Source of the DNA: Tenacibaculum sp. 190524A02b
GTDB lineage: Bacteria; Bacteroidota; Bacteroidia; Flavobacteriales; Flavobacteriaceae
Length of the DNA: 64,000 nucleotides
Reading direction: 5' to 3'
Assembly: GCF_964036645.1 (NCBI RefSeq)
Contig: NZ_OZ038525.1
Coordinates: forward strand, 248,001-312,000
Made by a program: the position numbers and the translations under genes. This document shows positions 47,920 through 58,233 of this stretch, piece after piece; position 1 is the stretch's first letter, and the number at the start of each line of letters is the position of its first letter. The notes under the pieces were generated by a model. That model searched no databases. It was not told the origin of the DNA and saw only the letters and a list, made by a program, of their open reading frames with translations.

Positions 47920-49224
47920 ATGCTTTTAGTTTATACACATAAAATTACGCCAAGAATACGCTATATTTTTAAGCATATACTTACTCGTATTCTACAAATA
48001 CCTATTGATTTTACATCAAAAGTAGAAGATTTTGTAGCACATAGTGGGCCTAAAATTTCTTATACTAAAGTAGCCTTAGGGAAAGAGTTTTTTATTAAGA
48101 GTCATGATTTATTGTTTCAACAAGGAATTAGAGATATTGAAATTCATATGCAAAAATGGAAAGGGATTCCGTGTTTTTTTTACCAAGGAGAAAAATCGGA
48201 TGTGCCATTTGATATTTTTTCAGCAAGTTTTTACCTGATTTCTCGTTATGAAGAATATTTACCCCATATTAAAGATAAATATGGAAGGTTTGAAGCTTCA
48301 GAAAGTATTGCTTTTAAATATCGATTTTTAGAAAAGCCTTTAGTTGATATATGGGCTTACGAATTTTTAAGAGAATTAAAAAAACGTTTCCCTGATTATG
48401 AGTATTCAAGTAGAACGTTTAGTTTTATTTCTACGATTGATGTAGACAATGCTTATGCATATAAACATAAAAGTTTTGTGAGAACTGTTGGTGGCTTTCT
48501 AAAAGATGCTTATCACTTAAAATTATTAAATCTTTGGGATCGATTTGCAATTCGTTTTAATATTAAAAAAGATCCATTTGATACTTTTCAGCAAATAATT
48601 AATCTTAAAAAAGTGTATGATGTTCGTACTGTTTTCTTTTTTTTGATAGGTGACTATACTACGTATGATACGAATGTTTCAGCTTCTAAAAGTAAATTTA
48701 AATTACTGATTAAAGACATGGTTGATTATGCAAGGGTAGGCTTACATCCGTCTTTTTATACAATGAAAGATATTGTATTGATGAAAAAGGAAAAAGAAAG
48801 GTTAGAGCGAATTACTAATTTTTCAATAAAAAGATCACGTCAGCATTATTTACGTTTTTCTTTACCTGAAACATATCAAAATTTAATAGATATTGAGATA
48901 GAAGAAGACTATTCTATGGGATATGCTAGTCATGTTGGTTTTAGAGCAAGTACTTGTACACCTTTTTATTTTTATGATATTGATTTTGAAATTCAAACAC
49001 CTTTAAAAATATTTCCATTTGCTTTGATGGATACTACATTAAATGATTATATGAAACTAACTCCTAAGCAAGCATTAGGTAAAATAAGAGATTTAAAAAA
49101 TGAAGTAAAAGCTGTAAATGGCGTTTTTATAACATTGTTTCATAACGAAAGTTTAAGCGGGTATTTACGATGGAAAGGTTGGGGGAGACTTTATAGTTCG
49201 ATGTTAAAAATTGCAAAAAGCTAA
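47920..49224 (+). CDS. Polysaccharide-deacetylase-like protein with DUF7033 N-terminus
   Basis: 434 aa. The N-terminal MLLVYTHKITPRIRYIFKHI resembles DUF7033 of Bacteroidota glycan loci. The second half has polysaccharide-deacetylase-like features: TIDVDNAYAYKHK, VFFFLIGDY, VGLHPSFYT, and DYSMGYASHVGFRASTCTPF. It probably acts on cell-surface or capsular sugars in the cytoplasm or periplasm; no signal peptide is seen. The start ATG lies in a possible hairpin (47892-47926). The next gene overlaps the stop by one base (TAATG). Confidence 0.8.
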   Translation: MLLVYTHKITPRIRYIFKHILTRILQIPIDFTSKVEDFVAHSGPKISYTKVALGKEFFIKSHDLLFQQGIRDIEIHMQKWKGIPCFFYQGEKSDVPFDIFSASFYLISRYEEYLPHIKDKYGRFEASESIAFKYRFLEKPLVDIWAYEFLRELKKRFPDYEYSSRTFSFISTIDVDNAYAYKHKSFVRTVGGFLKDAYHLKLLNLWDRFAIRFNIKKDPFDTFQQIINLKKVYDVRTVFFFLIGDYTTYDTNVSASKSKFKLLIKDMVDYARVGLHPSFYTMKDIVLMKKEKERLERITNFSIKRSRQHYLRFSLPETYQNLIDIEIEEDYSMGYASHVGFRASTCTPFYFYDIDFEIQTPLKIFPFALMDTTLNDYMKLTPKQALGKIRDLKNEVKAVNGVFITLFHNESLSGYLRWKGWGRLYSSMLKIAKS

Positions 49225-50129
49225 TGATTTCCTGTATTGATCGCAAAGATTTAGATGTTGTTAAGTATAACGATTGTATAGCGAATTCTATACAATCGAA
49301 TATTTTTGGTTTTTCATGGTATTTGGATATTGTAACTGATAATTGGAAGGTGTTAGTTTTAAACGATTACGAAGCTGTAATGCCTTTGCCAATTAGAAAA
49401 AAACTATTTATAGAATATGTGCATCCTCCATTTTGGTTAATTCAATTAGGGATTTATTCAAGAGAAGTAGAGGACGAAAATGAATTTTTGATAGAATTAT
49501 TTGATGATTTTAAGTTTGTAGAACTGAGAATGAATGCTAAAAATTCATTCAGTATGTTTGATGAATTTCAAAAAGAGAAGCAGTTACAAACATTGTCATT
49601 AGAAAATTCTTATGAATCTATTTATTCGAATTATAAAAAAGACCGAAAGAAAGATTTACGTAAAGCAGCGAAGTTTGATTTGACTGAAAATTGGGGAGAT
49701 TCTCCTTCTAAATTAATTGAGTTATTTAAAAATAACGTAGGAACTAGAACTAAAAATATTCTAGAAAAAGATTATAGTGTTTTAAACCAATTAATAAAAG
49801 CTTGTATAGAAAAAAAGCTAGGAGAAGTTTTAGCTATTTATGACAAAGATTCTAACCTAGTGGCTTCTGGTTTTTTTCTAAAATATAAAGGAGAAGTAAC
49901 AATTTTAGTGTCCTCAACAGATTTTAAAAACCGAAATAATGGCGCTAATACTTTTTTAATTGATAGAGCTATTTATAAATATGAAAGAAACTTCACAAAA
50001 TTTAACTTTGGAGGATCATCTATGCCATCAATAGCTAATTATTTTAAAAGTTTAGGAGGAAGCTCTGAGGGTTATCAACAACTTTACTATAATAATTTAC
50101 CTAAACTTATTAAATGGATAAAGCGTTAG
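49224..50129 (+). CDS. GNAT/FemAB-like acyltransferase
   Basis: 301 aa, soluble. The arrangement of two GNAT-like halves, the KDRKKDLRKAAKFDL basic patch, VASGFFLKYKGEVTILVSST and FNFGGSSMPSIANYFKSLGG near the end recall FemAB/lipid-II aminoacyltransferase-like proteins encoded in surface polysaccharide loci. It starts within the stop of the deacetylase-like gene (TAATG overlap), so they are coupled. Its 3' end overlaps the convergent acyltransferase gene by 4 bp. Substrate unknown. Confidence 0.7.
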   Translation: MISCIDRKDLDVVKYNDCIANSIQSNIFGFSWYLDIVTDNWKVLVLNDYEAVMPLPIRKKLFIEYVHPPFWLIQLGIYSREVEDENEFLIELFDDFKFVELRMNAKNSFSMFDEFQKEKQLQTLSLENSYESIYSNYKKDRKKDLRKAAKFDLTENWGDSPSKLIELFKNNVGTRTKNILEKDYSVLNQLIKACIEKKLGEVLAIYDKDSNLVASGFFLKYKGEVTILVSSTDFKNRNNGANTFLIDRAIYKYERNFTKFNFGGSSMPSIANYFKSLGGSSEGYQQLYYNNLPKLIKWIKR

Positions 50130-50731
50130 GGTTTTAAGAAGCTTATATACTTATTAGGTATTTTTCGATTGAACTTAATTTTTGACAAATCTTCTTTATA
50201 TGGAGATTTTGTTTTTATAACCTTACAAGGGTTACCCACAGCAATAGCGTTGGAGGGAATATCTTTATTAACTAGAGAATTTGCGCCAATAATAACATTG
50301 TCACCTATTGTAATTTCAGGAAGTACGGTAACATTAGCTCCAATCCATACATTATTTCCAATTGTTATTGGTTTTCCTTTAACATGATTCCTTAAGTTGG
50401 AAACATCATGATTGGCTGAAATAATACTTACGCCTGGGCCAAATTCAATATTTGATCCTAGAATAATACCATTGTTAGCTTGAATGTAATTGTTTAAATT
50501 ATCACCAGGATCACACAAAATACCTTTTGTTATGTTTTTAGGAGCAATAACTTTTGACGTAAAATGAACAGGCCATTTAACTTTAGGGTTTAATCGGAAA
50601 AGCTTTTGAGGAATTAAATAATGAAAAACTAAAATATAATAGCGTTGATAACCATATTTAGGGCGATAGTACTGCGGATAAAATAAGTTAACAATCCAAC
50701 CAAATAGTAAAAAATCGATGTATTTAATCAT
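50126..50731 (-). CDS. Left-handed beta-helix (hexapeptide) acyltransferase
   Basis: 201 aa from the ATG at 50731 (MIKYIDFLLFGW); the frame reaches 50773, but this start overlaps the end of the preceding gene and fits the family. Hexapeptide repeats with ITIGNNVWIGANVTVLPEI, IGDNVIIGANSLV and AIAVGNPCKVI identify an O-acetyltransferase of the serine/maltose acetyltransferase or colanic-acid type. ISANHD is the usual catalytic-His segment. It overlaps the asparagine-synthase-like gene upstream by 8 bp and probably decorates the same glycan. Confidence 0.85.
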   Translation of the reverse strand: MIKYIDFLLFGWIVNLFYPQYYRPKYGYQRYYILVFHYLIPQKLFRLNPKVKWPVHFTSKVIAPKNITKGILCDPGDNLNNYIQANNGIILGSNIEFGPGVSIISANHDVSNLRNHVKGKPITIGNNVWIGANVTVLPEITIGDNVIIGANSLVNKDIPSNAIAVGNPCKVIKTKSPYKEDLSKIKFNRKIPNKYISFLKP

Positions 50732-52322
50732 TTTCAAATTTTTCTTTGGCAAAGTTAAGATACCATTGCACAATTATTTCATTATAACTCTCTTTTGCAG
50801 GAATAAATTTGATATTATTTTTTTTCATTTGAGAAATCATCTGAGAAATAATAGGGTAATAATTATTCCAGTCATTTTTTAAGAGCACTTTTTGTTTTAC
50901 AAAGCTAGGAGCAAGCTTTTTAATTTTATTTTTTATCTTTTGCTTATTATGCATTTGGGTAGTAGGTTGCAACTCTTTTCCAAAATAAACCTTAAAAGGT
51001 TTAAAATAATAATCGATTAGAATTTTATCAAAAAAATGTTTTCCTATTTTATAATCTATATGAAGGTCTTTAAAGAAATCTAATAGCGCTCTGTCCCAAA
51101 AAGGAAATCTATGCTCATAGTTATAGAACGTATAAAAGGAAGCCGAATTAAAAATATATTTAGCAATTTTTTCTTTAATATCGATATCTTCAAATATAGA
51201 ATAAGCTAGTTTACTTTGAAGGTTATAACTAAGTTGAACAGTTTCTTTTAAAGAGTTTTTAAACTGCTCTTTATATTGATTTTTAAATAAATGACTAACT
51301 AATTTTTTACATGCGTATGTGTCAAAAATTTCGTTTGTTTTCAAAGACTTAGGAATGACCTTAACAAACTGACTTCCTCCAAGTAAATCGCCAGCATATC
51401 CTGGGATAAAAACAGTATTATCTGGAATAAGTTTTTTGTTTTTTAAGAATTGTACAGCAAAATATTCTTGTAAGTTTGGCATTGATGAATATTTACCTGC
51501 ATAATGTGCGTATTCCTTAAAGTTTTTTGATGATAAAAAGTTTGAAGTTATCTTGTCATTATACTCAATAAAATACCATTTAAAACCAAGTTTTTCAGCT
51601 GTTTTTTTTGAATTTTTAATTTCATCACTCTTCTTATTTCCGTAAGTGTAACAAATAACATTTTTATAATTATATTTTTTTAACATAACAGCAATTAACC
51701 TAGAGTCAAAACCACCACTTAAAGGCACTGCAACTGGGCTATTCTTCAATGAAATAATTAATCTGTTAAAAGAACGCTCTATATTGTTAATCGCATTTTT
51801 TATAAGGTTGGATTCTATATCTTTAATATTGTTTTCAGAAGTATATGTATAGAAGAAATCTCGTTTTGTAATTTCTTCTTTTTTTACAATAAGATATTCA
51901 CTTGCTTGAACTTGAAAAATATTTTTGAGTAATGTTTTTTTTCCATAGGTATGTAATGAGGCAAGGAGTTCGTACTCAGAAATAGTATCAAAAGTAGTTA
52001 AGTTCAGTTCTTTTTTTATAAAATCAATATCATCAGACAAGAATATTGAGTTGTCCTTTCTACTATAGAATAAAGGAAAAGCTCTAGTTACATCTGAAGT
52101 AATAAAGGAGGTATTTTCTGTTGTTATAATAAAAGAAAAAACACCGTTAATCTTATTTAATACGGTTTTAAAAACACTTTCGGAAGTTATTTGTTTTAAA
52201 TACTCATAAGCCTTTTCTTTTTCATAAAAATTATCATGTTCATCAAAAAAATACCCTTTAAAAAAGATATTATTTTTAGAAAACCATTGAAATCCTTTGT
52301 TGTTTTTTAAATGAATGTGCAT
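50724..52322 (-). CDS. Asparagine-synthase-like amidotransferase homologue of a glycan locus
   Basis: 532 aa. A degenerate class II glutamine amidotransferase N-domain (about 1-150) starts MHIHLKNNKG, so the catalytic Cys2 of AsnB is absent and ammonia from glutamine is not expected. The synthetase domain has the PP-loop SGGFDS at 202-207 and a conserved RFPFWDRALLDFF near residue 400. Members of this type without Cys2 occur in polysaccharide clusters and probably transfer an amide or amino group to a sugar acid, or have lost part of the activity. It lies in tandem with the acyltransferase (overlap 8 bp), with the flippase gene 126 bp downstream of its start side. Confidence 0.85.
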   Translation of the reverse strand: MHIHLKNNKGFQWFSKNNIFFKGYFFDEHDNFYEKEKAYEYLKQITSESVFKTVLNKINGVFSFIITTENTSFITSDVTRAFPLFYSRKDNSIFLSDDIDFIKKELNLTTFDTISEYELLASLHTYGKKTLLKNIFQVQASEYLIVKKEEITKRDFFYTYTSENNIKDIESNLIKNAINNIERSFNRLIISLKNSPVAVPLSGGFDSRLIAVMLKKYNYKNVICYTYGNKKSDEIKNSKKTAEKLGFKWYFIEYNDKITSNFLSSKNFKEYAHYAGKYSSMPNLQEYFAVQFLKNKKLIPDNTVFIPGYAGDLLGGSQFVKVIPKSLKTNEIFDTYACKKLVSHLFKNQYKEQFKNSLKETVQLSYNLQSKLAYSIFEDIDIKEKIAKYIFNSASFYTFYNYEHRFPFWDRALLDFFKDLHIDYKIGKHFFDKILIDYYFKPFKVYFGKELQPTTQMHNKQKIKNKIKKLAPSFVKQKVLLKNDWNNYYPIISQMISQMKKNNIKFIPAKESYNEIIVQWYLNFAKEKFEND

Positions 52323-52448
52323 TAAAAATAGTTCCAGAGTATTAAAGTAACCTTATCTGTAATAACATTAAAATGTAAATATAATTATTTAGCTATCAAA
52401 AATACTCTATAGCTTTTGATTCTGTAAAGAATAAGTAAAGTATCAAGG

Positions 52449-53729
52449 TTATGAATACGTATCTTTTTTAAGAGTTGATATTTTTAAAAAGTAAAACAGG
52501 ATAAATAAATTAAATAAAATGCCTACAGAGGAGTATAAGGCTAATGATATTATAATACTTTTATATTGAGTGTATCCTATGTAAAAAGCTAAAAATCTAG
52601 AAGTAAGTAGTAGAATATCATAAACAAGAATTGTTTTTTGTTTGTTAAGAATAAGGATTAAAGAACTTAAAGGCGCATTTAAAAAGGCAATAAATAACCA
52701 TGGAATTAAAATACGTACATAAGTTCCTGCTTTTGTCCAGTTTTCTCCTAAAATAAAATCAAAGAAAAAAGAAAGGATAAAAAGAGAGGTAAATAGAAAA
52801 GCTCCAATAAGGAGTAAATTTTTATAGGTTTTTTTTACGGTTAAGTTTAAATCTTGATTATTATTGTATTGTTTACTAGCCTTGTTAAAGAAAACTTGAC
52901 TAATAGAATTTTGTATAATTCCTATAGGAGCTTTACTTATTTTAACAGCTAAACCATATATTCCAGCATTTCCTAGTCCAAAATAATTGGAAATAAGATA
53001 AACAGGAAGTTCATTAGATAATTGATTTGTAAAACTTATAACGGTGCTAAAAATAGGGATGTCTTTATATTTCTTAGCAAGAAAAAACATCCTTCTAAAA
53101 GAAATATGTTTTACAGTTTCTTTAATAGGAATTACAGATTTTTTTATTAGAAATAGAAGCTGAAAAACAAGACCTACTATTACTCCAGGGATTAAACCAA
53201 TAGCATGTAAATTACTAAAACCAGTAGTGATTTGTATAGTACTCATACTAATAGATTTTGCAATAACACCTTTAGATATGTTTTTAAATAAATTACTTCT
53301 ATTATGCCAGTATTCGATTATTGAAATTGAAGAGAATAAAAAAACAGCAATCGGTAAAAAATAGATATAAAAGGATAGTTGTTCAAGTCCGAAAAAAGTA
53401 CTTATATTATTTTTAAAGAAAAAAAGAACTAGAAATATAGCAGTACAGATTAGAAAAGAAAGTAGTATTGAAAAAGCAAATAAGTTAATAGCATCTTTAT
53501 TCCTTTTGGGGAGTAAAATAGCTAATTCATACTGTAAAGAAGCTATGGGTTTTAACAAAATTAATGAAGATGAAAAGAGCATAAGTACACCAAAAGCTTC
53601 TTCCGAAAAAAGTCTGGTTAATATAAGCGTACTTCCATAAATAATGACTTGACTAATTCCTGAGCCTGTAATTAATGTTAAAACATTTTTAACAAAGTCT
53701 TTCTTAAAAAAGGATACTAGTTTTTTCAA
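52449..53729 (-). CDS. Polysaccharide flippase (Wzx/MATE-like, oligosaccharide exporter)
   Basis: 426 aa with about 12 hydrophobic helices; the N-terminus (FFKKDFVKNVLTLITGSGIS) and the segment NELPVYLISNYFGLGNAGIYGLA are characteristic of the polysaccharide_synt family. It should flip a lipid-linked sugar unit across the inner membrane. It is the first gene of the minus-strand glycan operon (flippase, asparagine-synthase-like, acyltransferase). Glycosyltransferases and a polymerase are not seen in this window, so the cluster is incomplete here or works with genes elsewhere. Confidence 0.85.
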   Translation of the reverse strand: MKKLVSFFKKDFVKNVLTLITGSGISQVIIYGSTLILTRLFSEEAFGVLMLFSSSLILLKPIASLQYELAILLPKRNKDAINLFAFSILLSFLICTAIFLVLFFFKNNISTFFGLEQLSFYIYFLPIAVFLFSSISIIEYWHNRSNLFKNISKGVIAKSISMSTIQITTGFSNLHAIGLIPGVIVGLVFQLLFLIKKSVIPIKETVKHISFRRMFFLAKKYKDIPIFSTVISFTNQLSNELPVYLISNYFGLGNAGIYGLAVKISKAPIGIIQNSISQVFFNKASKQYNNNQDLNLTVKKTYKNLLLIGAFLFTSLFILSFFFDFILGENWTKAGTYVRILIPWLFIAFLNAPLSSLILILNKQKTILVYDILLLTSRFLAFYIGYTQYKSIIISLALYSSVGILFNLFILFYFLKISTLKKDTYS

Positions 53730-54242
<513 letters not shown>

Positions 54243-54269
54243 AAACCGTTTGCAAATTACAAACGGTTT
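54243..54269. terminator. Terminator of the T9SS hydrolase gene
   Basis: Perfect 10-bp stem AAACCGTTTG/CAAACGGTTT (54243-54252 with 54260-54269); on the minus strand it is followed by a T run. It lies 32 nt beyond the stop at 54302. Confidence 0.85.
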
Positions 54270-54301
54270 AAAATTCAATTGGTATAAGAATGCTAGGGGA
54301 A

Positions 54302-57300
54302 TTATTCTCTTTTAACTACTAGTTTTTTTAGTACTTTATCTTCTACAGTACTATGTAAAATATAGATACCATTCTTTTTATCTGATAAATCAATAGAGTT
54401 TTCAGAACCTGTATGCACTTTATTTCCATAAATATCATAAGCATTAATAGTAGCAGCTCTAAAATTTTTACCACCTCCATTATCGTCACCATCACATGGA
54501 CCTATTATCACTTTTTGCACAATATATTTATCACCTCCATTACTTTTTAAAGCATATCTATTATTACAAGGCCCAGGATCTGGAGCAGGCGGAGTAATAT
54601 CTCTGTAAATAGTAGTAGCACCACAGGCATTAGTTAGTGTAACTTTTGCTGTAATACGCCAGTTAAAACAATTACCGCTGGCTTGAGCATTAAACATATT
54701 AATATTTTGATGTATATCAGCAAAACATTGCCCACCTCCTGTATATTTTTCCCAAGTAACATTGGTTATGTTTTGATTATATATACTAGAATTATCACTT
54801 CCTTTTAATGTAATATTAACATAATTGTTTAAAGGATTAATAATAAAAGAAACTTCAGGTTTTCCTACCCATATTTCTTTAGTAATAGTTCTAGAACCAC
54901 ATTTATTACTACCCACTTTAGCAGCTAGCGTTACAGGACCATTAACATTGGGTTTACGAGTAAGTGTTATTTGATTGCCTGAAATACTTTGAGTAACTAA
55001 ATGATTACCCTTGGTAATAGTCCATTGTGGTGTTATACCGCCAATTAAAGAATACGTATTAGTATTACAAATAAGTGATTTACCAGTAATAAATACGTTA
55101 GAACAGAACGCAGAACAATCTGTTTTGTATATATTTTTAGTATTTAACTCAGCTGCCAACCAATTACCGTTTCTAGCGTTAAATTCCAAATGTTTTTCAT
55201 TATTGTTATTCGTATTGGTAGTACCTTTAAAACCAGTAGTAAAATTATCAAAAGGGGTGTTTAAAGGCGCAGATGGAGGGAAAGCACCCACATACGGTTT
55301 GTTAAAATGTGTATTATTAGCAGCTGAAATACCCAAAGCACTTGGTGTAGGCACAATGGTAAATTTATCTCTCATGGTTAATCCACCAATATTGGCTTTA
55401 CCAACGTACTCTCCAACACCAATATACCCACCACCAAAATTGTCATAATGCTTATTAATAGCATGCGGTTGGTTGATTTTTTTGTTTACAATGTGAGTTT
55501 TAACCGAAAATAACCAAAGAATTTTTTTAGTATAAGATACTTGAAAGCTATGAATATTGTTTCCTCCATTAGGGTATAAAGACCTGTCTGTAAGATTAAC
55601 ATCAAACTTAGAATTACCTGGTATTGCCCCCATAATTCCTACTTTAAAAAAATCAGGATCCACAAGTAGTCCCAAAGTACCTCCAATAGCTGGAAATACA
55701 AATAAACTAGCAATGTCTTGTAAAAAAGAAAGTGATTTGTGATAATTAAACTGGACAAGTGGTTCTCCAGCATTAAAATTTTGTGTAGTACCGCACTCAC
55801 TACCATTACTAATAGCAATGTTTCTAATGCCATTTTGTTTAGGGTAGCCTTTGGCATTTAATTCATTATAAAAATTAATGTGCATGGCATTATCTAAGTC
55901 ATAATTATTATTAGCCCTATTGACCAATAATTGACTGGTAGCGGGTTGGTCTAAAATAGTTAAATACTTATGCGCCGTATGGTTAGAGGTAAAAAGTTTA
56001 ACAACATGATATAACGGTGCTTTTATTAGTTGATTTCTAGCATTTCTATACATGTATTGTATAGATAATGGTATGTTAGCCCCTTGCTGTGGTGCATCAT
56101 GCGAAACAAATAAACGTACTTGGTGGGTTAAGTTACGTTGCTCCATATCTCTTAAAGCGTAACGGGACACTACACCACCCATACTTTGCCCAATAATAAC
56201 ATTTTTCTCTGTACTACCACTTAACGCTTTTTGTTGGTTAACCCATTTTATAACCTCTTCTACAACTAAAGCATTACGCTGTATGTAATCCATACCATGG
56301 TCCCAATTCACAAAAATTAAATCGTATTCTTGGTCGTTTGGAATATTAGGGTTTCCGTCTATTAAAGGTAGGAGTTCTGTACTTTCCGAAACAGATCTTT
56401 TAAAATTTTCAAAATCTTCAGAACTATACTTGGTTTCCGGATTTAATAAGGTGGTTACGTCCCAACCTTCTACTACTATTAAGGGTTTGGTAATTTTACA
56501 ATCGTTCCCAGCATCGTCAATAAAAATTCTAGCTTTTCCATGTTTGCCTAAGTAGCTTTTAGAGGCTACAATGTCTTTACTATACAAACCACAAGCCTGT
56601 TGTTGTTTTTGGTGTTTTACTTGGGTATTGTTAATTAACGGAAAGTGTTTTCCTTTTTTTATTTTTATTTTAGAATGGCTGTACAGTACCTGCCCGTTGG
56701 TTAGGGTTAGTTTGTATTTCCAAATTTTATTGCCTTCTACCGCGTAGCTCACAGTAACCAATTGGTTGTAAGGTAGACGCCTATAGCCTTTGCCATCGGC
56801 AAAATCAGCTTCTATTTTTTGTACTTGTTGAGCATTGTTGCTGTAAAAAATATTTTGAGGCAATTTTACCTTTACTTGCAAGCCTGTATATACTTGTATA
56901 GGAGCCGTCATGGCAAAGGTACTTAGCGTTTCATACGGGTTTTGCCAACGGTTGTCTATATAACGGTCGTAAAACTTACCATTCCTATAGGTAAGTTTAC
57001 CAGCAGTAGTGGCATTGTGTACAAAGCGGGCATATTTAAAATACAAACCAGCTAAGGCAATGTGGTTTTCAGCACGCTCTTTATACCATTGCTCCTCTAA
57101 ATCATCAGGAGGAATTAAATTGTTAGATTGGCTGGTTATTTTACCCATAAACAGGGTTTTTTGAATTTCTTTTAAACGCCTAGGGCTAATGTAATTGTTG
57201 TTGGTTAATTGTCCGTTAACTGCGGGTACATCTGTAAACTCCATGGCCATATCTAACAAAATACCGTGAGGTATTTTGTTTTTTTGTAAGCTGCCAAATA

Positions 57301-57400
57301 GGGCATTCATTTGTTGTGCAAAATTGGTGTTGGTAGTTTGTTGGGCTATGGTAACGGTAGTACCTAGCACAAGGCATAGCCAGAATAAAATTCTTTTCAT
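54302..57400 (-). CDS. Secreted T9SS alpha/beta-hydrolase (lipase/PGAP1-like)
   Basis: 1032 aa. Signal peptide ends VTIA-Q. The first 280 residues are lineage-specific. An alpha/beta-hydrolase core follows: LIVVEGWDVTTLL, YDLIFVNWDHGMDYI and the nucleophile elbow GQSMGG with Ser406, then VRLFVSHDAPQQGANIP; this pattern matches PGAP1/lipase-type esterases. C-terminal PKD/Ig-like modules with paired Cys lead to a T9SS sorting domain (INAYDIYGNKVHTGSEN to LKKLVVKRE). The enzyme is probably an extracellular lipase or esterase. It is transcribed alone, just downstream of the lipoprotein array. Confidence 0.85.
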   Translation of the reverse strand: MKRILFWLCLVLGTTVTIAQQTTNTNFAQQMNALFGSLQKNKIPHGILLDMAMEFTDVPAVNGQLTNNNYISPRRLKEIQKTLFMGKITSQSNNLIPPDDLEEQWYKERAENHIALAGLYFKYARFVHNATTAGKLTYRNGKFYDRYIDNRWQNPYETLSTFAMTAPIQVYTGLQVKVKLPQNIFYSNNAQQVQKIEADFADGKGYRRLPYNQLVTVSYAVEGNKIWKYKLTLTNGQVLYSHSKIKIKKGKHFPLINNTQVKHQKQQQACGLYSKDIVASKSYLGKHGKARIFIDDAGNDCKITKPLIVVEGWDVTTLLNPETKYSSEDFENFKRSVSESTELLPLIDGNPNIPNDQEYDLIFVNWDHGMDYIQRNALVVEEVIKWVNQQKALSGSTEKNVIIGQSMGGVVSRYALRDMEQRNLTHQVRLFVSHDAPQQGANIPLSIQYMYRNARNQLIKAPLYHVVKLFTSNHTAHKYLTILDQPATSQLLVNRANNNYDLDNAMHINFYNELNAKGYPKQNGIRNIAISNGSECGTTQNFNAGEPLVQFNYHKSLSFLQDIASLFVFPAIGGTLGLLVDPDFFKVGIMGAIPGNSKFDVNLTDRSLYPNGGNNIHSFQVSYTKKILWLFSVKTHIVNKKINQPHAINKHYDNFGGGYIGVGEYVGKANIGGLTMRDKFTIVPTPSALGISAANNTHFNKPYVGAFPPSAPLNTPFDNFTTGFKGTTNTNNNNEKHLEFNARNGNWLAAELNTKNIYKTDCSAFCSNVFITGKSLICNTNTYSLIGGITPQWTITKGNHLVTQSISGNQITLTRKPNVNGPVTLAAKVGSNKCGSRTITKEIWVGKPEVSFIINPLNNYVNITLKGSDNSSIYNQNITNVTWEKYTGGGQCFADIHQNINMFNAQASGNCFNWRITAKVTLTNACGATTIYRDITPPAPDPGPCNNRYALKSNGGDKYIVQKVIIGPCDGDDNGGGKNFRAATINAYDIYGNKVHTGSENSIDLSDKKNGIYILHSTVEDKVLKKLVVKRE

Positions 57401-57449
57401 ATTTTTGTGTTTAAGTTAAATAATGGTGAGATGTTGTTTAGCTTTATTG

Positions 57450-57478
57450 AAAGATTGCCTACCTAGTAGGGAGTCTTT
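57450..57478 (-). terminator. Imperfect terminator after lipoprotein 1
   Basis: 13-bp imperfect stem (57450-57462 with 57466-57478; two mismatches) lies 36 nt beyond the stop of the lipoprotein gene at 57514. The T run is weak on the minus strand. Confidence 0.5.
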
Positions 57479-57513
57479 CTTTGTTTTTTACGGTTTACAT
57501 AGGCTATTTTTTA

Positions 57514-58074
57514 TTATTGAGAATATTGCATATCGAAACGACCATCACGTATTTTTATCACTTCATCAGTGTTAGCTCTTTTGGCATCAAACCAAAAAGT
57601 ACCAGAGATAATTGCTTTGGTAGGATCTAGTTTGGTAATGGTCAATTCACCTGTAAAAGTATTAGTAGTTCCATAACCGTATTGATTACCTCCTAAAATA
57701 AAATAAGCATAAGCAGAATCCTCCGAAGTTTCGGCTTTTAAATCATAAGTTTGTCCTTCTGTAAATTTTAACTTATTGGTTTGTATACTAACTCTTCTAA
57801 CTAAAGGTTTTTTTTCATTATTATTAAACCCTAATCCAAATTCATAATTTCCATCTAAAAATTGATAAAAACAAGTAACAATTGGAGAGCCAGTCGGATT
57901 ACTCCCTTTAGGTAAAAAAGCTTCTCCATTCACCAAACAACCTACAGTATTAGCGCCTACTTGCGTCATAGGTGGGAGTTGTTGTAGTGGTGGTAGTGGT
58001 GCTTCGTCTTTATAACAGTTGGTAAAACTGATAGCCAGTAAAAAGACGGCTATTTTTAAGGTTGCTATTTTCAT
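57514..58074 (-). CDS. DUF6252-like lipoprotein, array copy 1
   Basis: 186 aa. An N-terminal signal with a relaxed lipobox (LAISFTNC) is followed by PLPPLQQLPPMTQVGANTVG and CLVNGEAFLP, the conserved entry to a beta-sandwich I associate with DUF6252. The central part is of type A (YQFLDGNYEFGLGF, KLKFTEGQTYDLKAE, GELTITKLDPTKA), shared with copy 3; the PKGSNP segment is shared with copy 4. It ends GRFDMQYSQ like all copies. Probably an outer-membrane-attached small beta protein of unknown function. Transcribed alone from the promoter at 58234-58305. Confidence 0.8.
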   Translation of the reverse strand: MKIATLKIAVFLLAISFTNCYKDEAPLPPLQQLPPMTQVGANTVGCLVNGEAFLPKGSNPTGSPIVTCFYQFLDGNYEFGLGFNNNEKKPLVRRVSIQTNKLKFTEGQTYDLKAETSEDSAYAYFILGGNQYGYGTTNTFTGELTITKLDPTKAIISGTFWFDAKRANTDEVIKIRDGRFDMQYSQ

Positions 58075-58233
58075 AATGGTTAGTTTTAACTATTTTTTAA
58101 TTAATATATAAAGGATTATAGTGCTCAGTTTTTAGTGTTTAATTTTTAGTTTATGAGATAAAATTTCATCATCAAAAGAAAACCTTTTACTTCAAACCTT
58201 TCACCTTTTATCGATTCTTGATAATTGATGTCT

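Noticed and set aside
50724..52322. Housekeeping asparagine synthetase asnB
   Set aside because: Lacks Cys2 and lies in a polysaccharide gene cluster.
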